Position numbers and translations under genes: made by a program. A stretch of DNA of 8,723 nt from positions 1 to 8,723 of the forward strand of contig DHIZ01000421.1 in NCBI GenBank assembly GCA_002404055.1, in the 5' to 3' direction. This DNA comes from Chloroflexi bacterium UBA4733. Its GTDB lineage: Bacteria; Chloroflexota; UBA4733. The notes under the pieces are model-generated. The model was not told the origin of the DNA and did no database searches. It saw nothing but the letters and a program-made list of their open reading frames with translations. Every line of letters begins with the position of its first letter. Position 1 is the first letter of the stretch. Positions 1 to 5,254 of this stretch are shown here, one piece after another.

Positions 1-102
1 ATCGTCGGAGTACTGGGCGCCACCGCCGGGCTGCAATGTCTTCCCGGAAGGCCCGGCTGAGAGGTAGGCGACGACGACCGGCCGTTCGTCGCCGCGCCCC
101 AT
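1..102 (-). CDS. Possible N-terminus of an unrecognised protein (runs off left edge)
   Basis: An open frame of 34 codons reads from an ATG at 102-100 on the minus strand to the window edge without a stop. It begins MGRGDERPVVVAYLSAGPSG and continues into a Gly-rich stretch ending AQYSDD. A weak AGGGA ribosome-binding match lies 9 nt upstream. The third codon positions are mostly G or C, like the real genes here. The frame would be divergent from the plus-strand transcription unit starting near 183. I do not recognise the family. Because only 102 bases are visible, the frame could be accidental; no clear minus-strand promoter was found for it. Confidence 0.35.
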   Translation of the reverse strand, partial: MGRGDERPVVVAYLSAGPSGKTLQPGGGAQYSDD

Positions 103-147
103 TGCCGCAGGTCCCTGCGTCCTGCTTTCTGGGATTCGTCCATAGTC

Positions 148-176
148 TTGACAAACTCCGTGGGCTAGCCTATAGT
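148..176 (+). promoter_or_regulatory. Sigma-70-type promoter for the solute-binding remnant and sulfatase-like gene
   Basis: A perfect -35 hexamer TTGACA (148-153) is followed by a 17-nt spacer and TATAGT (171-176), which matches the -10 consensus at 5 of 6 positions including the key A2 and T6. Transcription would begin near 183 and give a leader of about 115 nt before the ATG at 298. The element points into the plus-strand unit 298-2455 and is the only strong promoter I found for it. Confidence 0.8.
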
Positions 177-196
177 GCTTCTTGAACGAAAGGTGG

Positions 197-208
197 CGCG
201 TCGACGCG
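197..208. promoter_or_regulatory. 12-bp perfect palindrome in the leader, candidate operator
   Basis: CGCGTCGACGCG is a perfect 12-bp palindrome lying about 14-25 nt downstream of the predicted transcription start, where a bound repressor could block elongation. In GC-rich DNA such a palindrome can arise by chance, and no matching copy was seen at the other promoters. Confidence 0.25.
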
Positions 209-223
209 GGCGGAAACGTCGCC

Positions 224-243
224 ATCAACCGTGTTCCGTTGAT
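224..243. promoter_or_regulatory. Dyad ATCAAC-N8-GTTGAT in the leader, candidate operator or RNA hairpin
   Basis: Six-base arms ATCAAC (224-229) and GTTGAT (238-243) are exact reverse complements with an 8-nt centre. The spacing suits a helix-turn-helix dimer on DNA or a small hairpin in the leader RNA. It is not followed by a T tract, so it does not look like a terminator. Confidence 0.25.
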
Positions 244-297
244 CCTGTAGTGCCATTGGTTCATTGGTGATGTCGCAGCACACGAGGAGAACCGTGC

Positions 298-974
298 ATG
301 ACACGTGGTAGTGGCATTGGTCCTGAGCGGTGCGGACTGACCCGTCGCCGGGTGCTGGCCGCCGTCATCCTGCCGGTGAGCACGCTGGCGCTCTTGAGCG
401 CATGCGCCGGCACGACGGCGTGATGCAGTTTCTCAACAGTGGCGGCCATAACGCCCAGCAAGCCTTCTTCGCCGGCAAGGTCGCGATGCGCTGGGATAGC
501 TTCCCGATCGTCCAAACGCTCACGCAGCAGAAAGTCCCCTTCGCGTGGGAGATCACTTACTTTCCCTTGCCGGAGGGTGGACAGCACGCAGACTATGGCG
601 GGGGCTGGGGTCTGGTCATGCCGACAGGCGCGAAGCAGGCGGCGGGGGCCTTCCATTTCTTGGAGTTCCTCTGCCAACCCGATCCCCAGATTCGCTGGGC
701 CGAAGCCTGGGATTCTTTGCCCACGGTCATCGCCGTGGCTCAGTCGCCGGCCTATCTCAAGGGGGATGCCGTGCGTACACTTGCCGTGAACGAGATGCCC
801 AACGCCCGATTCGTGATCGCCGCTCCTGGTGGAGACCAGATTTTGCCGGTGGAACAGAGCGTCAAGGCCTACGTGGTGAGCGGCAAACAGTCGGACAAGA
901 ACGCTCTGGTGGCGGCTGTCCAGCAAGCACAAACGTTGCTGGACAATGCCCATAAAGCTTGCACCGTGCAATAG
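298..974 (+). pseudogene. Internally deleted ABC-importer solute-binding lipoprotein (family 1)
   Basis: An ATG at 298, with GAGGAG (284-289) 8 nt upstream, starts a 41-codon frame. It holds a twin-Arg-like LTRRR, a hydrophobic core and a lipobox LSAC with Cys36, then stops at TGA 421-423. A different frame then encodes the C-terminal part of a family 1 extracellular solute-binding protein, recognisable from about base 411 to the TAG at 972-974. Both pieces match the intact lipoprotein at 2505-4082 without gaps. The signal peptide shares 13 of 23 residues from LTRRR to the Cys, and the last 169 residues share about 88 (52%) by hand alignment. The missing piece corresponds to about residues 41-338 of the paralogue, including its linker, the whole first part of the binding fold and the hinge crossings. 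Ligand binding in the normal manner is therefore not expected. The break is a deletion plus a frame change, so a sequencing slip alone cannot explain it. Confidence 0.85.
423..974 (+). CDS. Residual C-terminal frame of the broken solute-binding protein
   Basis: This is the surviving distal reading frame of the pseudogene at 298-974. The ATG at 423 overlaps the TGA that ends the signal-peptide frame (TGATG), so terminating ribosomes could restart here and make a 183-residue protein. No independent Shine-Dalgarno sequence precedes it. The frame is also open further upstream from a GTG at 330, but residues before about base 411 have no counterpart in the paralogue and overlap the signal-peptide codons, so that start is unlikely. 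The product would contain YFPLP, MPTGAKQAAGAF and the Cys three residues from the C-terminus that is shared with the intact paralogue. It would lack a signal peptide and remain cytosolic unless a ribosomal frameshift joins the two frames. I consider it probably non-functional. Confidence 0.5.
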   Translation: MQFLNSGGHNAQQAFFAGKVAMRWDSFPIVQTLTQQKVPFAWEITYFPLPEGGQHADYGGGWGLVMPTGAKQAAGAFHFLEFLCQPDPQIRWAEAWDSLPTVIAVAQSPAYLKGDAVRTLAVNEMPNARFVIAAPGGDQILPVEQSVKAYVVSGKQSDKNALVAAVQQAQTLLDNAHKACTVQ

Positions 975-979
975 GGGAG
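974..979 (+). promoter_or_regulatory. RBS GGGGAG that selects the sulfatase-like start
   Basis: GGGGAG overlaps the last base of the remnant's stop codon and lies 9 nt before the GTG at 989. Neither the upstream TTG at 959 nor the downstream GTG at 1019 has a comparable site, so this is the main reason for choosing 989. Confidence 0.55.
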
Positions 980-988
980 TGGAAGCAT

Positions 989-2455
989 GTGCAGAGTGGT
1001 TTCCTTCTCGGTCCGCTCGTGAACGTCATCTGCATCTGTGTGGATACGTTTCGGGCCGACATCCTCGGTTCCGGCAAGAAGCTGAGTTTCGTCCAGACGC
1101 CCAACCTGGACCGCCTGCGGCAGGAGAGCGTGGTGTTCGACCGCGCTTATGGCGAGGCGCAGGCGACCATCCAGATGCGGTTAGGCTTCTTCACCGGCCA
1201 GCGCACATTCCCCTACCGCCACAATCCCGGTGGCCGCGGCGTCGCCAACTCCTGCCTCGGTTGGCATCGCATTCCCGACGAGTATCTCACGCTGGCCGAC
1301 ATTCTCTTCGATGCCGGCTACGTGACGGGCTTCGTCTCCGATGTGTTTCACATGTTCAAACCGAATATGAACTTCACGCGCGGCTTCATGCACTGGGACT
1401 TCATCCGGGGCCAGGAAGCCGATCCCCTACACTGCGGCCCCCTCTCGGCGGCCGACGTGCGCCGGCATGTCCCGGATGGTGAGGAGGACGATCCCCGCCA
1501 CGCCGGGCTGCGCCAGTACCTGATCGGTATCCAGGACCGGCGCACGGAGCTGGACTACTTCACGCCCCGTGTGGTCAACGGCGCCATCCGCTTCCTGCAA
1601 GACAACTATCGCCGCCCACCCTTCTTCCTGTGGGTAGATAGCTTCGCTCCCCACGAGTACTGGGACCCGCCCACCTACTTCGCCGACCGCTACTTCGCCG
1701 ATCCAACCGCCAAGGATTTCATCCTGCCGGTGATCGGCCAGGACCGCTCCGGTCAGACCAAGAAGACGGCGGCCGATATTGCGCGCACGAAGGCGCTCTA
1801 CTACGGTTACGTCACCTTTTTCGACAAGTGGATCGGCGTCTTGCTGGACAAGATCGAGGAGATGGGCCTCTGGGACGACACGCTGGTGCTGTTCCTCTCC
1901 GACCACGGCACGGAACTCATGGACAACGGCTTCTTCAGCAAGAACATCCACGGCCCGCGCAACTACAACGCCCAGATCAACTGGCTGCTGCGCCTGCCCG
2001 GCCAGGCCCACGCCGGCACGCACGTCGAACCGTTTGTGCTCAACCATGATGTGCCGGCCACGATCCTGGACCTGCTCGGCGTCGATTCGCCGGAGCCGCT
2101 GCAGGGCCAAAGCGCCTGGCCGCTTGTGACCGGCAAAGCCGGCGACCTGCACGGCGACACCATTATCACGAGCTGGGTCGAACGCGCTTGCGTGCGTGAT
2201 CGCGAATGGTGCTACATCATCGACACGATCCGGCCGGGAGCCGAAGCGTTGCTGTTCCACAGCGCCAGCGATCCCTACGAGACACGCGACGTGGCGGCGG
2301 AGCAACCGGCAATCGTGCGCGACCGGCGTCGGCAGTTGGAGGCGTTCCTGGGCGCGCCACTCCCCGTCCGCTACGTCCACCAGCCGGACCAGCGCAACAT
2401 CGTGACGGCGGCACGGCACCTCGACATCCGCCGGCGGTTGGGTCTGCCGACCTAA
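989..2455 (+). CDS. Sulfatase-superfamily hydrolase with Thr at the nucleophile position
   Basis: The 488-residue product has the alkaline phosphatase/sulfatase fold signatures. These are CVDTFRAD (metal Asp19), TPNLDRL, the nucleophile segment TIQMRLGFFTGQ (60-71), FFLWVDSFAPHEY near 212-224, LFLSDHG (301-307, metal ligands Asp305 and His306), NIHGP, and NHDVPATILDLLGV (352-365). Known sulfatases carry C/S-x-P/A-x-R for formylglycine formation. Here the aligned residues are T60-I-Q-M-R64, so Arg is kept but Cys/Ser is replaced by Thr. Thr nucleophiles are known in related phosphodiesterases and phosphotransferases, so a phospho- or phosphonate-ester substrate is as plausible as a sulfate ester. 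There is no signal peptide, so the enzyme is probably cytosolic. The gene starts 14 nt after the solute-binding remnant and shares its promoter. A GTG at 1019, giving MNVICICVDTFR, is an alternative start that fits the usual family N-terminus better but has no RBS. Confidence 0.88.
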   Translation: MQSGFLLGPLVNVICICVDTFRADILGSGKKLSFVQTPNLDRLRQESVVFDRAYGEAQATIQMRLGFFTGQRTFPYRHNPGGRGVANSCLGWHRIPDEYLTLADILFDAGYVTGFVSDVFHMFKPNMNFTRGFMHWDFIRGQEADPLHCGPLSAADVRRHVPDGEEDDPRHAGLRQYLIGIQDRRTELDYFTPRVVNGAIRFLQDNYRRPPFFLWVDSFAPHEYWDPPTYFADRYFADPTAKDFILPVIGQDRSGQTKKTAADIARTKALYYGYVTFFDKWIGVLLDKIEEMGLWDDTLVLFLSDHGTELMDNGFFSKNIHGPRNYNAQINWLLRLPGQAHAGTHVEPFVLNHDVPATILDLLGVDSPEPLQGQSAWPLVTGKAGDLHGDTIITSWVERACVRDREWCYIIDTIRPGAEALLFHSASDPYETRDVAAEQPAIVRDRRRQLEAFLGAPLPVRYVHQPDQRNIVTAARHLDIRRRLGLPT

Positions 2456-2504
2456 GATCGATACGGTTTTGACAAGCCGCGACTGGAAGAACAGTGCCGG
2501 CGCC

Positions 2505-4082
2505 TCACTTCACCGAGCAATGGGCGTAGGCCTGGTCCAAGATGCTCTGCAACTTCTGTTGGTCCGTCGCCAGTTCGGCCTCCGGCGTTTGTTGACCGCT
2601 GAGCACCGGCTTCTGGATACCCACCTCGACGCCGAGCGTCTGGTCGGAGCCGGGGGCGACGATAACCCACTGGGCGATGCCCGCGTCCTGCACGGCGAGC
2701 TTGCGCAGCGGATCGTTCTTCAGGTACGCCGCGGAGTTCGCCACCGCGGTGACCGAGGGCAATGTGTTCCACTCCTCCGTCCAGGCCACCTGCGGTCCGG
2801 GCTGGGAGAGGAACTCCAGGTACTGGAAGGCGCCGGCCGCTTGCTTGGCGCCGGTCGGGATGACCAGACTCCAGCCACCCATGTAGTTGGCGCGCTGCCC
2901 GTTCGGCGGCAGTGGAAAGTAGCTGGCGCCCCACCGGAATGACACCTTCTTCGTCGCCATGTCGGCGATGGTCGAGTGCGTGTCCCAGCGCATGGCGATT
3001 TTACTGGCGAAGAAGCCTTTCAATCTCGGATCGCCCAGCGCCGAGACGTACTTGCTGACGGCGTCATAACCGCCTTCCAGGTCGTAGACCTTCTTGAAGT
3101 AGTTGAGCGCGTTGACGGCCTGCGCGTTGCTCAGGGTGATCTTGGTCGCATCGCTATTCGTCTGGTGGCCTCCCTGCTGCCAGTAGGCGACCAACCAGGG
3201 CACGCCCCAGTCGCTGGACGGGGACCAGCCGACCTGCTGGAGCGTGGACCCCTGCTGCTTGGTGAGCTTTTGCGCCATGCTGCTGGCGTCGTCCCAGGTG
3301 GTAGGGGGCTGCTCCGGGTCGAGCCCGGCTGCCTGGAACAGGTCCTTGTTGTAGTAGAGCAGACCGACGTCGGCACCGGACGGGATGGCGTAAGTCTTCC
3401 CGTGGTAGTTCGTGTCGCGCACCAGGCGCGGGAAGAACATGTCTTTGGTGATCACCTTGGACCGGGCGATCATGGGATCCATGGATTGCAGTACGCCGCG
3501 ACAGGCGTAGGCCTGCGTGACATAGCGGTCGATATAGGAGAGGTCGGGCGGCGTCCCGGCGGCCACGGTGGTCAGCAGCTTCTGCATGAAATCGCCGTAC
3601 AGGGTGTCGGTATAGGCGATCGTCGGCCCGCCCTGCTGCTCGAACTGGGTGACGAGCGTGGCGCCGACGTGGTCCTTGTAGGGGTAGCCGGCGTTGCTCC
3701 AGAAGACGACGGCGTTCGCCTTGTTCGCCGGCGCGCTCGCTGCAGCGGTGCTCGTGGCAAGGGCGCTCGTGCTCGTGGCAAGGGCGCTCGTGCTCGTGGC
3801 AAGGGCGCTCGTGCTCGTGGCAAGGGCGCTCGTGCTCGTGGCCGCCGTGCTCGAGTTGCTGGCGGTCGTTGTGCTGGTAACGGCAGGTGTGGTCGTCGCC
3901 GTGGAGGCTGGCGCGGCGCCGACGGCACTTGAGGAAGTCCCTACCGCAGTGGAGGACGTCACGTTGCCGCCACAGGCGGCCAGGAGCGCCAGCGCTCCTG
4001 TAGCGGTCACGACCCTGGTCAGGGCTCGGCGCCGCGTGAGCAGAGGCAGGCACGGCGGTGCTCGGAATGGGGATTTGTCCAT
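2505..4082 (-). CDS. ABC-importer extracellular solute-binding lipoprotein, family 1
   Basis: This 525-residue protein should be exported and lipid-anchored. It has LTRRR near residue 16, a hydrophobic core, and lipobox LAAC with Cys37. A Ser/Thr/Ala-rich linker (about 41-120) follows and includes four identical STSALAT copies (83-110). The binding fold runs from about residue 123, with typical sugar-binder segments AVVFWSN, GTPPDLSYID, YAIPSGADVGLLYYNKDLF, PPTTWDD, FFASKIAMRW, YFPLP, PTGAKQAAGAFQYLEFL and NTLPSVTAVA. The family captures sugars or related solutes for an ABC importer; the ligand is not readable. The ATG at 4082 is chosen because AAGGAG lies 9 nt upstream; the frame extends to a GTG at 4100, but that codon abuts the RBS itself. 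The gene is last of three minus-strand genes, 161 nt after the oxidoreductase, and converges on the sulfatase-like gene. No permease or ATPase gene is in view. It is the paralogue of the broken gene at 298-974. Confidence 0.92.
   Translation of the reverse strand: MDKSPFRAPPCLPLLTRRRALTRVVTATGALALLAACGGNVTSSTAVGTSSSAVGAAPASTATTTPAVTSTTTASNSSTAATSTSALATSTSALATSTSALATSTSALATSTAAASAPANKANAVVFWSNAGYPYKDHVGATLVTQFEQQGGPTIAYTDTLYGDFMQKLLTTVAAGTPPDLSYIDRYVTQAYACRGVLQSMDPMIARSKVITKDMFFPRLVRDTNYHGKTYAIPSGADVGLLYYNKDLFQAAGLDPEQPPTTWDDASSMAQKLTKQQGSTLQQVGWSPSSDWGVPWLVAYWQQGGHQTNSDATKITLSNAQAVNALNYFKKVYDLEGGYDAVSKYVSALGDPRLKGFFASKIAMRWDTHSTIADMATKKVSFRWGASYFPLPPNGQRANYMGGWSLVIPTGAKQAAGAFQYLEFLSQPGPQVAWTEEWNTLPSVTAVANSAAYLKNDPLRKLAVQDAGIAQWVIVAPGSDQTLGVEVGIQKPVLSGQQTPEAELATDQQKLQSILDQAYAHCSVK
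3748..3842. repeat. Perfect 21-bp tandem repeat (4 copies plus 11 bp)
   Basis: Units at 3748-3768, 3769-3789, 3790-3810 and 3811-3831 are identical at every base, and 11 more bases of a fifth copy follow to 3842. Each begins GTGCTCGTGG on the plus strand. On the coding (minus) strand each unit encodes one seven-residue STSALAT. Identity including third codon positions points to recent slippage or unequal recombination rather than protein-level selection. A 21-bp unit keeps the frame, so copy-number change alters only linker length between the lipid anchor and the binding fold. Confidence 0.95.
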
Positions 4083-4091
4083 GGCACGTAT

Positions 4092-4097
4092 CTCCTT
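4092..4097 (-). promoter_or_regulatory. RBS AAGGAG for the solute-binding lipoprotein
   Basis: On the minus strand AAGGAG sits 9 nt before the ATG at 4082-4080. It fixes the start at this ATG rather than the in-frame GTG at 4100. Confidence 0.7.
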
Positions 4098-4109
4098 CAC
4101 TTTTTAGCT

Positions 4110-4127
4110 TCCTTGCAAGACCAAGGA
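4110..4127. promoter_or_regulatory. Dyad TCCTTG-N6-CAAGGA upstream of the lipoprotein gene
   Basis: Exact 6-bp arms TCCTTG (4110-4115) and CAAGGA (4122-4127) lie 28 nt upstream of the lipoprotein ATG in the 161-bp gap 4083-4243. It could be an operator or an mRNA hairpin near the RBS. The gap also has short GTCGCTC direct repeats at 4150-4163. I see no convincing sigma-70 promoter in it, so the gene may depend on read-through from upstream. Confidence 0.25.
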
Positions 4128-4243
4128 GCAGCTATCCGCTCGGACGGTCGTCGCTCGTCGCTCGTCGTCTCGTCACAGTGGGCGCCTCCCTCCTCCAGGG
4201 CGTTCAGCCATGCCGGCGCACAACGCGCGGCCATCGTCCCGGC

Positions 4244-5239
4244 TCACCAGCGAACCGGCAGTCCGCTACGCACCGACTGGAAGGCGGCGAGAGCAAGTCG
4301 CGTCGCCCGAGTGCCGTCGGCAACCCTGGCGCCAGTCGTCGGCGCCCGATTGTGTCGCACGCAGTCGACGAACTCGGCCAGTTCCTGGACGAAACCCTCG
4401 GGATCTTCGTTCGGGAACTGCGTCTCGGCCTGCACCTCCGCCGGCTCCACGCCCGTGAAGCGGACCCGGTGGCAGCGCTCATAGAGCGTGGCGGTGCGCG
4501 CGCCGTCGAAGATCTCGTAGAAGAACTTTGAGGTGTAGGGCGGGGATCCGGCGTCGCCATTGAGCACTGAGGCGACACAGCCGCCAGCGAAGCGGATGAC
4601 CCCGAAGACGTTGTCGATGACTTCGGCGCCGCGATGCGTGAGCGTCCCACCCGCCGCGTAGATGCTCTCCGGCTCGCCGGACGATGCCAAGTAGTAGAGC
4701 AGGTCGAGGTTATGCACCCCCTGCGACAGCACATTCCCGCCGCCGGTGCGCGGGTCTTGCGCCCAGGAGTGGTCGGGCCAGCGGTTGTCCATCATCTGCC
4801 CCACCAGGAGTAGCGGTTTCGGCAGTTTCCGGCGCACCTCCTGCACGGCTGGCATGAAGCGCATCTTGAAACCGACCATGAGCTGCACACCCGCGCGGCT
4901 GACGGCTGCCTCGACCCGCTCACAGTCTTCAACCGTCAGCGCCAGCGGCTTTTCCACGAAGACGTGCTTGCCCGCCTGTGCCGCGGCGATGGCGAGGGCC
5001 GGGTGGGAGTCGTGGTGGGTGCTGATCAGCACGGCATCAATGGCGTCGTCGCGCCAGATGCGCTCGACATCCGTCGTGGCGTAGGCGCCAGGGAACGCTT
5101 CCGCGACCGTCTGGGCCGACGACTCCCGCACATCGACGAAGGCTGTCAGGCGGACAGCGGCAAGTTGCCGACTGCGCATGGCGTGCCCACGCCCGTTCCC
5201 CCCGCAGCCGATAAGCGCCAGTCGGACCTGGTCGGACAT
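4244..5239 (-). CDS. Gfo/Idh/MocA-family NAD(P)-dependent oxidoreductase
   Basis: The 331-residue product has the usual length and layout of this family. An N-terminal Rossmann domain shows the dinucleotide loop GCGGNGRGH (11-19), an acidic residue after the second strand (VDVRES, 35-40) and the catalytic-site EKP (96-98). The C-terminal alpha/beta domain carries GGGNVLSQGVHNLDLLYYL (166-184), with His176 and Asp179 at the positions expected for the catalytic His and its partner. Such enzymes oxidise or epimerise a hydroxyl on sugars, inositols or sugar acids; the exact substrate is unknown. It is cytosolic, with no signal peptide. The ATG at 5239 follows an AGGA element by 5 nt. Only 15 nt separate it from the stop of the upstream hydrolase, so the two are very likely co-transcribed from the promoter at 7408-7436. 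The solute-binding gene lies 161 nt downstream on the same strand. Confidence 0.93.
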   Translation of the reverse strand: MSDQVRLALIGCGGNGRGHAMRSRQLAAVRLTAFVDVRESSAQTVAEAFPGAYATTDVERIWRDDAIDAVLISTHHDSHPALAIAAAQAGKHVFVEKPLALTVEDCERVEAAVSRAGVQLMVGFKMRFMPAVQEVRRKLPKPLLLVGQMMDNRWPDHSWAQDPRTGGGNVLSQGVHNLDLLYYLASSGEPESIYAAGGTLTHRGAEVIDNVFGVIRFAGGCVASVLNGDAGSPPYTSKFFYEIFDGARTATLYERCHRVRFTGVEPAEVQAETQFPNEDPEGFVQELAEFVDCVRHNRAPTTGARVADGTRATRLALAAFQSVRSGLPVRW

Positions 5240-5254
5240 GCTGTTCCTTTCTCT

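Noticed and set aside
261..971. 236-residue minus-strand frame over the solute-binding remnant
   Set aside because: The plus strand carries alignable homology to the paralogue. A similar antisense shadow occurs over that paralogue, as expected from shared nucleotide sequence.
959..988. TTG at 959 as start of the sulfatase-like gene
   Set aside because: It lies inside the remnant's last codons without an RBS and adds residues not typical of the family. GTG 989 has GGGGAG at a suitable distance.
1427..2419. 330-residue open frame antisense to the sulfatase-like gene
   Set aside because: It lies opposite a gene with clear family motifs, has no recognisable domain, and is explained by the scarcity of stops in GC-rich DNA.
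2456..2504. Terminator in the convergent gap between the sulfatase-like gene and the lipoprotein gene
   Set aside because: The 49-bp gap contains no convincing hairpin with a T tract on either strand.
3748..3842. Tandem repeat considered as a CRISPR array
   Set aside because: The units are directly adjacent with no spacers and lie inside a coding frame.
2976..3932. 318-residue plus-strand frame with a striking Arg/Lys/Gly repeat
   Set aside because: It is antisense to the solute-binding lipoprotein, and its basic repeat is only the 21-bp tandem repeat read on the other strand.
4083..4100. GTG at 4100 as start of the solute-binding lipoprotein
   Set aside because: The codon is directly followed by AAGGAG, which serves as the RBS of the ATG at 4082. 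Starting there would translate the RBS.
4690..4742. Gln173 in place of Asp in the GGG-x-x-x-D-x-G-x-H motif of the oxidoreductase
   Set aside because: Gln at this position is common in many Gfo/Idh/MocA proteins, and the catalytic EKP and His176 are present, so it is not a sign of inactivity.
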